Of a stretch of 64,000 bases of DNA, positions 17,891-26,484 are shown piece by piece. The notes beneath the pieces are model-generated. The model was not told the DNA's origin. It made no database searches and saw only the letters and a list, made by a program, of their open reading frames with translations. The translations under genes and the position numbers were made by a program. Source of the stretch: JAJDTQ01 sp963422385 (lineage in GTDB: Bacteria; Desulfobacterota; Binatia; UBA9968; JAJDTQ01). The stretch covers positions 124,001 to 188,000 of the forward strand of contig OY729432.1 in NCBI GenBank assembly GCA_963422385.1, read 5' to 3'. Within the stretch, counting starts at the first letter, position 1; the number at the start of each line of letters is the position of its first letter.

Positions 17891-20243
17891 TCAGTCCCGC
17901 AGCCGGAGCGAATGGCGATAGAGCGCGTCGAGCTGTCCTTCCCCGGTTATTGCGTAAAGTTTCGGACCTGCTTTCACCATTTGCCCGCCGTCACTGGTCA
18001 ACGGCCGGAAAAGCGTCTGGACCGACGTGCGGGTCGAATAGGGCAGGAGGAGGTTCAGTGGCATCCGCAAGAAGAAACCCTTGTCGAAGCCGCCCTCGCC
18101 GAACTCGGCGTCTGAAGCGTCGGTCATGGTGAAGAACCCGCCAAACTCGATACCGCTGTCGAAACGTCGCGCTAGTCGGAAAGTGGCGCCCCAGTCACCG
18201 GCAAGGTAGCGCCCGCCATGGATGGAGGCATGGAGGCCGTACCAAGGCAGTTTGTAGTACAGTGAGACATGGCCGGTCGTGGTGTCGTAGTCCTGGAAAC
18301 CGAATAACTGATCGAAGTCGCGCTGCCAGACGTGGCTGAGCTCGACCCCGGCGGCCCAGCGGGAGTCATGGCGACGGTAGAGGATCTCGCCGCTGACGCC
18401 GCCGAACTGCGATTCGAGATACCCCACCGCGGCGCGGGCGTACCAGTCGGGGGCGGGTGAGAAAACGTAATCGGTCTGCGCCCCTGCCAGGGAATGTTTG
18501 CCCTGCTGCAGATACTCCTTGATGTTGCTGCGGACCGGATGGAGCTTGCCTTTCGGACCGCGGGAAATCCGATCGAAGTCGTTGTAGATGTCTAATCCGA
18601 GAGTTGCGCCCGCGCGCAGGCCCGGCAGGATCTCGACGCTGCCGGACGGTCTCGCCAAGACCCGGAACAGATAGGGATGCTCGGGCGCGCCGATATGGTG
18701 TTGGAGAGCAGGGTCGAGCCTCCAATCGAATCGGGGATAGACCCCGTCATTCTCGACGCTGACCGCGTCCCGCAGCCGCCGGTGGGGTCGCCCGATACGG
18801 GCCGAACGCAGCGTCTCCTCGGGGGTGCCGGAGCCCAGCACCATTTCTTCCAGATGACGGCGTATGAAGGTGACGCTCGTCATGTCGATCCCATGGTTGC
18901 GAAGGACGACCGAAATCTCTTCGACGCTGGGGGGGGGCGTAGTTGGCGACCACGCGGGCCGCGCGGCCAAGATTGCGGGCGACTTCCGGGAACCGCCCGG
19001 GAGTCACGACGACGGTCGCGTGGCGGCGGGCGAGATGAAAGGACATGCCGGTCAGCCCCTGGGTCGGGAGTGCGGCAAAGATCTTTCGGGCAACCGCCTG
19101 AGCCTCCTTCGGCGTCGGCGGGTCATCCGTCGCCCTACTTCCAGCCGGTCCGCCTGCCGGTGCGGACGCATCGGCTACCGAACGGCCCGCCGCCCCTCCG
19201 GGATCAATGCCCTTGGCGGACGAAGCTCGCCGTGGCAACTCGAAAGTCGGAGAATCAGGGTCGGACTTCGCCGTCATCGTGGTTCTGTCCTCGTGCGGAC
19301 GTTGTAGCGTCAAAGCGCGTTCGGCAAGGGGAGGGCGCGTCATCACCGGCGGCGGGTCCTTGGGTTTCGATGGCGGGGTGTTGTTGACGTTGGGATCGGC
19401 CCTGAGCGCCACACGCACCATCACCGTGTTGCCGCGCTCGAAGGCAAGACTGGCCTCGATCCAGTTCCAGGGCCGGTAGGTCAGGCCGAAATTGACGGGC
19501 AGATCCTGAGTCAACTCGCCAGCATGCTCTCTCTTGTAGTCATTGGAGTCGTACTCCACCTTGAGCGACAGGCCTTCGATGGGAGTGTGGTACTCGATTC
19601 CACCGAACAAGTCGATTTCCTGCCCTGTGAACATGGCTTTGAAGCCCGGGTCGCCCGTGGAGTTGCTGACGCGCTTGTCGAAGCGAGAGGACAGCCAAGC
19701 GAAAGGATTCGTGAGCAGGCCGTCGCCACCGACACCGTATCCCCATACGAAGCCGAGGCTCAGATCCAGATCTCCGAAGCGTTTGCTGGCGACGATGTAC
19801 TCGCTACTGAACAGCCCCGTGCCCAGGACGTCCTGAAAGCCAAGGGCGATTTCCGGCCTGCGCCGGGTCTCCGTAAGCAACCGGAACTTCAGGTCGAGCG
19901 ATTTGTCGAGGTACCCGGATCCGGCCAAGTCGTACCTCGAAAAGCGGAACGTCGTTTCAAACCAGGGTAGAAACTGCCAGGACAGGTAATATAGCTGGTA
20001 GGGAGAAAGAAACGTAGCGCCGAACGTGGTCCGTCCGTCCTTGGAGAAACGTGCGGTGCGGGTCTGAAGCAGGCCGACGCCGCCGAAATCGCTGGAGGTC
20101 GCGCGCTCGCGCGTGAGGTCCGTATCCCACGATCCATGTGTCCGAATCGGCCCTACGGCAAGAAAAGCCAAGACCACCGCCGACGCGACGAGGATCCTGT
20201 TATGCCGCGGTTTCCGCACGGGACTGAAGAAACGAAGGTACAA
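17891..20243 (-). pseudogene. yjbH: YjbH-family exopolysaccharide outer-membrane protein, frameshifted in a homopolymer
   Basis: Two overlapping frames together give a roughly 780-residue YjbH protein (usual length about 700). The N-terminal part, from a TTG at 20243, has a signal-like stretch and beta-strand repeats such as GLLQTRTARF and PYQLYYLSWQF. The C-terminal part, ending at 17891, reads VRSNIKEYLQQGKHSLAGAQ and further barrel-like strands. They join at 18929-18937, a run of nine C on the coding strand. Eight C would fuse ANYAPP to SVEEISVVL in frame. This is either a sequencing error, a true mutation or a slippage switch. YjbH works with YjbF and YjbG in extracellular polysaccharide production. 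The start is uncertain; a GTG at 20219 is an alternative. Confidence 0.8.
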
Positions 20244-20260
20244 GCAGTCGCGGGAACAAC

Positions 20261-20314
20261 TGCGGACCGCATGAAGACGTTTCCTTCAATCTCCTTCGCC
20301 CGCATGCGGTCCGC
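20261..20314 (-). promoter_or_regulatory. 11-bp inverted repeat just upstream of yjbH
   Basis: GCGGACCGCAT (20261-20271) and ATGCGGTCCGC (20304-20314) are perfect reverse complements separated by 32 nt, beginning 18 bp before the proposed yjbH start. In RNA this gives a strong stem next to the start region; in DNA it could be a repressor site. No regulator can be named. Confidence 0.4.
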
Positions 20315-20380
20315 ACGGTGGAAAACTCGCTGGAACTATCGTTCCTGTCGCAAGCCCAAGCCCCAGCATCATCTTCTCGT

Positions 20381-20491
20381 TCAGTTGCCAGTAGTAGGGG
20401 TGCTATTGGTAGTAGATTGGTCAGCGACTACTGCGACGACAGCCGCTACAGCGGCAAACGAAGCAGCCGCCTCTCCGCACGCCCTGGATGC
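20381..20491 (-). other. YjbE-like coding remnant (no start codon)
   Basis: On the minus strand, 36 codons between two in-frame stops end in SFAAVAAVVAVVADQ followed by STTNSTPTTGN. An Ala/Val-rich segment leading to a Ser/Thr tail is what the small secreted YjbE protein of the yjbEFGH operon looks like. There is no ATG, GTG or TTG in the frame, so this is either a decayed gene, a frameshifted one or coincidence. Its place between yjbG and yjbH makes the first two worth considering. Confidence 0.25.
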
Positions 20492-20598
20492 TCAGTGCAT
20501 CCTTGCGTCGACCCTGGTCACGGTCGGTCTGCGCGCGAATTCGGGCCATGCGGCTGACCGTCCTCGTTCCGCAACGCTTCGGAACGGTTGTGACGAAG

Positions 20599-21489
20599 TC
20601 ACCGGTTTTCCGGTATGACGCTTGACGCCGCCTCGGCGGACATCAACAGACTCAGGATCGGCGCAAGAGCACGTACGATCGGGTCCAGGGAAGCTGGATC
20701 ATTGGGCACGATGATCGTGCTGCCCGGCGGAACTTGCAGGGGTTGGTAGTTCCACAAGCTGGCGCCGACCTGGCGTGCTTCTCCGTTGGGCAGGACGACG
20801 AAGACCCGGCTGTCGTCGGCGGTCGCTTGAAAGCCGCCGGCCTTGCCAATATAGTCTGCTGCCGTCGTGCCCGGCTCGAACCGGATTGCACTCGGATTCT
20901 GGACGCCGCCGACGACAGTGACGTATTTCGGTCGCCTCGGCACGAAAAGACGGTCGTCCGCCTCAAGCACGGTGTCGAGGTCGGGCCGCACCCGCAACAT
21001 CGTTGGATCCGCCTCGATGACCACGCGCCCGACTGCCTTGGTCGCTCGCAGTCGTCCTGACAACCGCGCGACCCGGACGAGCCGCGTCTCGTCCGTATTC
21101 GGCTGCGCCGCCAGCGTCGCGTCGACCTCGCGCGCCGCGCGCCGCAGTGCTGCCGTCTCTGCACGCTTGACCCGCTCACGGGTGAACACCGCGCCATAGG
21201 GAAAGGCCAGCGCCGTCAACCCGCCGGCGCGCCCTATCAGTTCGGACAGATGCTCGCCCTTGCAGGCCGTATAAGAGCCAGGCCGCGCCAACTCGCCAGC
21301 CAACGTTACCCGTCCGCACCTGTCTTCCGCTTCCGCGACCCTGGCCTCCGCAACGACGACATCGGATCGAGGTGCACGGCCTCCGGAGGCCGCGCCTGCT
21401 TTCTCGGAGAGCCCGGCCATCGCCATCATGAACACCGGCACGGACGACAGGACAAAGGCTGCCAAAAGATGGTACGGGGAGAATTTCAT
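20599..21489 (-). CDS. yjbG: SLBB-domain polysaccharide protein (YjbG/GfcC-like)
   Basis: From the ATG at 21489 the 296-residue protein starts MKFSPYHLLAAFVLSSVP, a signal peptide. Two SLBB-like ligand-binding domains follow, one around GELARPGSYTACKGE with LIGRAGGLT and one around VGGVQNPSAIRFEPGTT with IGKAGGFQ. The C-terminus has a hydrophobic helix near ALAPILSLLMSAEAA. The YjbG/GfcC family is periplasmic and acts with the lipoprotein YjbF and the barrel YjbH in capsule or exopolysaccharide export. A longer TTG start at 21540 is possible but would bury the signal peptide. Its neighbours yjbF (upstream) and yjbH (downstream) support the assignment. Confidence 0.8.
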   Translation of the reverse strand: MKFSPYHLLAAFVLSSVPVFMMAMAGLSEKAGAASGGRAPRSDVVVAEARVAEAEDRCGRVTLAGELARPGSYTACKGEHLSELIGRAGGLTALAFPYGAVFTRERVKRAETAALRRAAREVDATLAAQPNTDETRLVRVARLSGRLRATKAVGRVVIEADPTMLRVRPDLDTVLEADDRLFVPRRPKYVTVVGGVQNPSAIRFEPGTTAADYIGKAGGFQATADDSRVFVVLPNGEARQVGASLWNYQPLQVPPGSTIIVPNDPASLDPIVRALAPILSLLMSAEAASSVIPENR

Positions 21490-21612
21490 CGCAGTCTCTA
21501 CCGACTCGCTACCGACGAATTGAACACGCCCCGTCGCCAAGCCGCCGCGGCATCCGGATGCCGGTGAGGGATACGGTATCGACTCCTCTTCATGGAAGCT
21601 GCGGCGGTTCGT

Positions 21613-22356
21613 TCAAACGTCGGCGGCAGGGGGTTTCAGAACGCTGATTCGCAACGGTTCAAACGACGGATCGACATGTTGAACGGACCTCCAGATGATG
21701 CCAGTGGCGGGATCGAACCAGTAGAAGTTCTCGTAGCGCCAGTCCTCGACCTCGACGTGATTGACCTCGCGCATCAGACGCGTCGGGTAGGTCCTTCCGA
21801 TGATGCTGATGGCCTTGCTGCCGAGGTCGTCGAAACGTGACCGCACCACTCTCCCGTAGCGCGCCGGGGCTCTGAAATCCACGATGCGCTCCGCTTGCGT
21901 CCCGCTCGATACATTTTGCAGCCCGACATCCAAGGGGTCCCGGGACACGAACTCGGTCCCGGCGATGTCGGTCGGAAGGTTGGCAGTCTTGACCAGGCGC
22001 CACGAACGCGTCTGCAGGATACGGTTGTCGGCGGAGCGCCACAGGAGATCCGACCCTACCCGTTCCTCCAGGACCGCCAAAACCCTCTTGCCGACGCGCA
22101 CCTCGATCTTCGCGTACGGGTTGTCGTCGATCTGCGCCCGGGTCAGCGGGTTCTTGACCTCTTCCCCCCGAGCGATGTCGTAACTGAACTTCAGCGCGCG
22201 CAAGGCGGTACTGTTGCCACAGGCGGGCAAAAGGGCTGCGGCCGCGTAGACCAGAGCGACGCGCCGCGAGACCGAGCCTGCGAGGCGTTTCGCGGTTCCT
22301 CCCGTTTCCCTCTCTCTCCGCAGGTCAGTTCGATCTCCACTGCCGAACGCATTCAT
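21613..22356 (-). CDS. yjbF: YjbF/GfcB-family lipoprotein
   Basis: The 247-residue product carries a lipobox, LLPAC, about 45 residues from the ATG at 22356, so the mature protein is probably lipid-anchored; the leader is long and a later start is possible. Conserved YjbF features follow: the GxxVL block KRVLAVLEERVG, RTYPTRLMREVNHVEVEDW and the ending FYWFDPATGIIWRS, which is diagnostic for DUF2886. It is the first gene of the leftward yjbF-yjbG-yjbH set and is divergent from the TctC gene at 22584, with a 227-bp intergenic region. Confidence 0.85.
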   Translation of the reverse strand: MNAFGSGDRTDLRRERETGGTAKRLAGSVSRRVALVYAAAALLPACGNSTALRALKFSYDIARGEEVKNPLTRAQIDDNPYAKIEVRVGKRVLAVLEERVGSDLLWRSADNRILQTRSWRLVKTANLPTDIAGTEFVSRDPLDVGLQNVSSGTQAERIVDFRAPARYGRVVRSRFDDLGSKAISIIGRTYPTRLMREVNHVEVEDWRYENFYWFDPATGIIWRSVQHVDPSFEPLRISVLKPPAADV

Positions 22357-22583
22357 GCCGGTCCCTTGAGAAGTCGTTTGTCGAACGATACATCCACCTT
22401 GAGGAACCCCTGATCCGCTCCCACCGGACGCCTTCCCGCCTTCCGTTGCAGGTTAGTATGGCAGGATGGCCTGCGTCAACACCGGTGTCTTTGTTGTTTT
22501 GTTGAAAAGGTCCGCCGACTGGTCTATCGTACCTCTTGCAAATCACGGAAGTGCGTCAGATCATCCCCACAAGGAGGACCATC

Positions 22584-23624
22584 ATGTTTCGACCAATGGC
22601 ATGGATCGGGCTCATTCTGGCGGTGCTGCCGGCATTCGGAAGCTTGGCCGACGCGGCGTCGTTCTACGAAAAGAAAACCGTAAAGATCGTTTCGGTGCAT
22701 GCCCCGGGCGGCGGTTACGACACCTACTCCCGTCTCTTCGCGCGTCACATGGGGAAGCACATACCGGGCAAGCCCAACGTCATCGTCGTCAACATCCCCG
22801 GCGCCAGCGGCCTTATCGGCACCAATTACGTCTACAACGTAACCAAGCCGGACGGTCTCACCCTCATCCAGCCGAGTTGGGGCGTGGCCCAGGCCCAGTA
22901 CCTGGATTTCCCCGGCATCAAATACGACGTCACCAGGATGATCTGGTTGGGGCTGGCCAACAGCGGCCCCATCACCGCGGTGGTGCGCAAGGAATCACCG
23001 ATCCAGACCATGGACCAGTGGCTCGACCCCAAGACCAAGCCGCTGATCTTTGGCTGCACGTCGCGCAACAGCCTGACCTGCAGCATCCCCCTGGCCATGA
23101 ACGACATCTTCGGCAAGACCTCCGAGATCGTGCCCGGCTACGTGGGAACCGCGCGCATCCGCGCCGCACTGCTGCAGAATGAGGTGGACGGCCTGACCGG
23201 GTGGAGCTGGGATTCGGTGAAATCCACCGGCATGTCCATGCTTGACGACGGCGACGCCAGGATCATGGCGTACATCGGCTACAACCGTCACCAGGAACTG
23301 GACGACCGGAAGGTGCCGTTCCTGAACGAGCGGATTACCAAGCCCGCGGACGTCGCGTTCATGAAGGTCCTGCTCCTGCCCGCGGCCATGTTGCGGCCTT
23401 GGGCCGTGCCCCCGAAGACACCCGGGGACAGGGTGGAGATTTTGCGAACCGCCTTCGAGGCCACGCTCAAGGACCCCGCGTTCCTGGCGGACGCCAGGAA
23501 GACGCGCCTGGACATCAACCCCAAGAGCGGCAAGTGGCTGACGGAACTCATCGCCAACATGAAGACGCAGATGACGCCGGAGGTGGTGAGCCGTACGCGG
23601 AAGATCATCGGCCTGGACAAGTAA
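22584..23624 (+). CDS. TctC-like periplasmic substrate-binding protein, copy 1
   Basis: A 346-residue secreted receptor. AAGGAGGA at 22571-22578 selects the ATG at 22584, giving a signal peptide that ends around LADAASF. Family motifs are VHAPGGGYDTYSRLFARH and NIPGASGLIGTNYVYN, the latter forming the carboxylate-binding loop. There is no membrane partner next to it. It is followed after 47 bp by a closely similar second copy, and then by a thiolase-like/DUF35 pair, suggesting uptake of an acid that is later processed as a CoA ester. Confidence 0.85.
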   Translation: MFRPMAWIGLILAVLPAFGSLADAASFYEKKTVKIVSVHAPGGGYDTYSRLFARHMGKHIPGKPNVIVVNIPGASGLIGTNYVYNVTKPDGLTLIQPSWGVAQAQYLDFPGIKYDVTRMIWLGLANSGPITAVVRKESPIQTMDQWLDPKTKPLIFGCTSRNSLTCSIPLAMNDIFGKTSEIVPGYVGTARIRAALLQNEVDGLTGWSWDSVKSTGMSMLDDGDARIMAYIGYNRHQELDDRKVPFLNERITKPADVAFMKVLLLPAAMLRPWAVPPKTPGDRVEILRTAFEATLKDPAFLADARKTRLDINPKSGKWLTELIANMKTQMTPEVVSRTRKIIGLDK

Positions 23625-23671
23625 TCGGTCGTATGGACAATCGTATCGGAGCAACGGGAGGGAGACCCTGC

Positions 23672-24715
23672 ATGTTACTGCGACTGACACTCATCGGACT
23701 CATCATGGCGGTGACGGCGGCGGCGGGCGGCAGCGTCGCCGGAGCCGCGTCGTTCTACGAGGGCAAGACGGTCAGGATCGTATCGGTGAGCGCGCCGGGC
23801 GGGGGCTATGATACCTACTCCCGGCTGTTCGCGCGTCATCTGGGAAAACACGTTCCCGGAAAACCCAACGTCATCGTCATCAACATCCCCGGCGGCAGCG
23901 GCCTCATCGGCAGCAACTACGTATACAACATCACCAAGCGGGACGGCCTGACCCTCGTCCACCCTACCTGGACGATAGCGCAGGCACAGTACCTGAATTT
24001 TCCGGGGATCAGATACGACGTCAACAAGTTCGTCTGGTTGGGACTTGCCAATACCGGTCCCATCACCGTGGTGGTGCGCAAGGGCTCCCCGATCCGGACC
24101 ATGGACCAGTGGCTCGACCCCAAGACCGAGCCGCTGATCTTCGGCTGTACCGCGCGCAACAGCCTCACCTGCAGCATTCCCCTGGCCATGAACGACATCT
24201 TCGGCGAGACCTCCAGGATCGTGCCCGGCTACAAGGGCACCGCGCCGGTGCGCGCGGGCCTGCTGCAGAAGGAAGTGGACGGCCTGACCGGCTGGAGTTG
24301 GGATTCGGTGAAAGCCACCGGCATGTCCATGATCGACGACGGCGAGGCCAGGATCATCGCCTACATCGGCGAGGAGCCCCACCCGGAGCTGGAGGCGCGC
24401 AAGATCCCGCGCCTGGACGACCGGATCACCAAACCCGCGGACGTGGCCTTCCTGAAGGTGCTGCTGCTGCCGGCGGCCATGCTCCGGCCCTGGGCGCTGC
24501 CGCCGAATACGCCCATGGACAGGGTCGCGATCCTGCGGAAGGCATTCGAGGCCACCATGAAGGACCCGGAGTTCCTGGCGGACGCCAAACGGGCGCGGCT
24601 GGACATCAGCCCCAAGAGCGGCGAGTACCTCACGAAACTCATCGTCGACATGAAGAAACAGATGACGCCGGAGGTGATCAGCCGCACGCGGCGGATCGTC
24701 GGCCTGGACAAATAG
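23672..24715 (+). CDS. TctC-like periplasmic substrate-binding protein, copy 2
   Basis: The 347-residue protein is collinear with the preceding receptor and identical at most positions by eye (for example GGGYDTYSRLFARH and SLTCSIPLAMNDIFG in both). It is a tandem duplication that has diverged in the signal peptide and in surface residues. GGGAGGGA precedes the ATG at 23672. Retention of both intact copies argues for different ligands or dosage. Confidence 0.85.
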   Translation: MLLRLTLIGLIMAVTAAAGGSVAGAASFYEGKTVRIVSVSAPGGGYDTYSRLFARHLGKHVPGKPNVIVINIPGGSGLIGSNYVYNITKRDGLTLVHPTWTIAQAQYLNFPGIRYDVNKFVWLGLANTGPITVVVRKGSPIRTMDQWLDPKTEPLIFGCTARNSLTCSIPLAMNDIFGETSRIVPGYKGTAPVRAGLLQKEVDGLTGWSWDSVKATGMSMIDDGEARIIAYIGEEPHPELEARKIPRLDDRITKPADVAFLKVLLLPAAMLRPWALPPNTPMDRVAILRKAFEATMKDPEFLADAKRARLDISPKSGEYLTKLIVDMKKQMTPEVISRTRRIVGLDK

Positions 24716-24745
24716 GGTCCTTTTAAAAGGACGAGGAGCAGAGTC

Positions 24746-25900
24746 ATGTCAAATCTCTCGGGCAAATACGCCATCGTGGGCGTGGGCGAGACGAAGGTGG
24801 GCAAACGGCCCGAAGCCACCACCAACTCGCTGCACCTGGAGGCGATCCGCGCCTGCCTGGAGGACGCCGGAGTCGACGCGTCCCAGGTGGACGGGTTCCT
24901 CACCAACCAGCCGCTGACCGACGCCCACCGGAGCTACGCGGTGCGCCTGGCGCACATGGCGGGCATCGATCCCAACTACGCCACCGATCTGGCGTTGGGC
25001 GGCGCCACCCCCATCGCCATGATTCAGAACGCGGTGATGGCCATCGAGGCCGGCATGGCCAGCTACGTGGTGTGCGTCCACGCGCGGAAACGGGCGACGC
25101 CGGATCCCACGCCGGGTTATCCCATTCGCAGCGGCGACGAGCACTGGGAGCAGCCTTGGGGCCATTTCTCCGCGGTGGCCAACCACGCGTTCGCGGCCAC
25201 GCGCCACATGCACGAGTTCGGCACCACCAGCGAGGACCTGGGGCAGATCGCGGTGTCCACGCGCAAGCACGCGTGCATGAACAAGAACGCCGCCATGCAG
25301 AAGCCCATGTCCATCGAGGATCATCAGGCGTCGCGCATGATCGTGGCGCCGCTGCACCTGTTCGACTGCTCGCTGGAGTCGGACGGCGGCGCCGCCCTGC
25401 TGGTGACCAGCCTGGAGCGGGCCCGGGATCTGCCCACCAGGCCGGTGACGGTGTTGGGCATGGGGCAGCACCACCCGCACTCCAGCGTGATGGACGCGCC
25501 CACCCTCACCACCCTGGGGAGCCGGAAATCTTCCGAGCTGGCGTACCGCATGGCCGGGCTCGGGCCCAAGGACATGGACTTCGCCCAGATCTACGACTGC
25601 TTCACCATCACCACGATGATCACCATCGAGGACTATGGTTTCTGCGGCAAGGGCGAGGGCAAGGATTTCGTCAAGGACGGCCGCATCGAGGTGGGCGGCG
25701 AGATCCCCGTGAACACCCACGGCGGACTGCTCTCCCAAGCCCATCTCGAGGGGATCATGCACGTCACCGAGGGCGTCAAGCAGTTACGCGGCAACGCGGT
25801 GGAGTCGGAACGGCAGGTGCAGGGTGCCCGGGCGGGCATCATCAGCGGCCACGGCGGCAGCCTGTGCATGCACGCATCACTCGTATTGGGGGTACAATGA
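24746..25900 (+). CDS. Thiolase-like protein (SCP2/Ltp2 type)
   Basis: A 384-residue thiolase-fold protein starting NLSGKYAIVGVGETKVGK. The nucleophile Cys of biosynthetic thiolases is replaced (DLALGGATPIAM), and the C-terminal motifs read NTHGGLLSQAH and SGHGGSLCMHAS instead of NPSGG and CGGGG. This pattern belongs to SCP2-thiolase-like proteins such as Ltp2, which act as retro-aldolases on acyl-CoA side chains together with a DUF35 partner. That partner follows with an ATGA overlap. An AGGACGAGGAG site precedes the ATG. Confidence 0.85.
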   Translation: MSNLSGKYAIVGVGETKVGKRPEATTNSLHLEAIRACLEDAGVDASQVDGFLTNQPLTDAHRSYAVRLAHMAGIDPNYATDLALGGATPIAMIQNAVMAIEAGMASYVVCVHARKRATPDPTPGYPIRSGDEHWEQPWGHFSAVANHAFAATRHMHEFGTTSEDLGQIAVSTRKHACMNKNAAMQKPMSIEDHQASRMIVAPLHLFDCSLESDGGAALLVTSLERARDLPTRPVTVLGMGQHHPHSSVMDAPTLTTLGSRKSSELAYRMAGLGPKDMDFAQIYDCFTITTMITIEDYGFCGKGEGKDFVKDGRIEVGGEIPVNTHGGLLSQAHLEGIMHVTEGVKQLRGNAVESERQVQGARAGIISGHGGSLCMHASLVLGVQ

Positions 25901-26340
25901 GCAAGTCGGAGGCGCATGACAAGCGCGGTCGCGCGGCGCCGCGCAACGAACCGTTTCTCGCGGAGGTGGAGGCCAGGCCTTTCTGGGACAATCTCAAGGA
26001 GCACAAGCTCACGGTGCAACAGTGCAACTCGTGCCGGGCGTTCTTCAGCTTCCCGCCCCAGGCGCTCTGCGCCAAGTGTCTCTCATCGGACAACGAATGG
26101 GTTCCGGTGAGCGGCAAGGGCACCATCTACTCCTTCGTCACCTATCACCGGGCGTGGCATCCGGCCTATCAGGACCGGATCCCCTACAACGTCTCCTTGA
26201 TCGACCTCGACGAAGGGCCGCGGCTGGTGAGCAACGTCATCGACATCCCGCCGGATGAGGTGAAGGTGGAGATGGCGGTGGAGGTGGTGTTCGAAGACCA
26301 CGACGAGTACACGCTGCCGAAGTTCAAGCCGAGCGCATGA
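25897..26340 (+). CDS. Zn-ribbon/OB-fold DUF35 protein, partner of the thiolase-like protein
   Basis: The 147-residue protein has an N-terminal helical part, a rubredoxin-like zinc ribbon (CNSCRAFFSFPP and CAKC, residues about 46-65) and an OB-fold ending with VVFEDHDEYTLPKF. DUF35 proteins such as ChsH2 bind acyl-CoA or stabilise thiolase-like lyases. Its ATG overlaps the stop of the thiolase gene, so the two are coupled and probably form a complex. Length is standard. Confidence 0.88.
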   Translation: MSKSEAHDKRGRAAPRNEPFLAEVEARPFWDNLKEHKLTVQQCNSCRAFFSFPPQALCAKCLSSDNEWVPVSGKGTIYSFVTYHRAWHPAYQDRIPYNVSLIDLDEGPRLVSNVIDIPPDEVKVEMAVEVVFEDHDEYTLPKFKPSA

Positions 26341-26408
26341 GAGCCTGTCCGAATGCGTGAACCATAGCCGCCCGTTGTTCTCCGCAAGACCCGGCCGCGA
26401 CCTGGAGA

Positions 26409-26428
26409 GGCGGGTTTCAAATCCGCCC
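26409..26428. repeat. Intergenic GGCGGGTTTCAAATCCGCCC palindrome (copy A)
   Basis: This imperfect palindrome, followed by GTGTACAT, lies between the DUF35 gene and an amidohydrolase gene. Related copies occur at 49750-49770 and 62775-62795, the first of them oriented the other way. All sit in intergenic DNA next to a TAC or GCAC flank. Confidence 0.6.
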
Positions 26429-26484
26429 GTGTACATGCCATGCGGCGAAATGCAACGCGGGGCAGCCGGCACGAGGAGTCGATC

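Larger units (their letters stand above)
20244..20598. other. 355-bp gap between yjbG and yjbH with hairpins
   Basis: Three inverted repeats crowd this gap: GCGGACCGCAT/ATGCGGTCCGC (20261-20314), GGATGC/GCATCC (20486-20502) and CGTTCCG/CGGAACG (20565-20586). A short minus-strand frame at 20381-20491 is described separately. No complete gene is visible. The size of the gap is unusual inside what otherwise looks like one operon. Confidence 0.5.
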
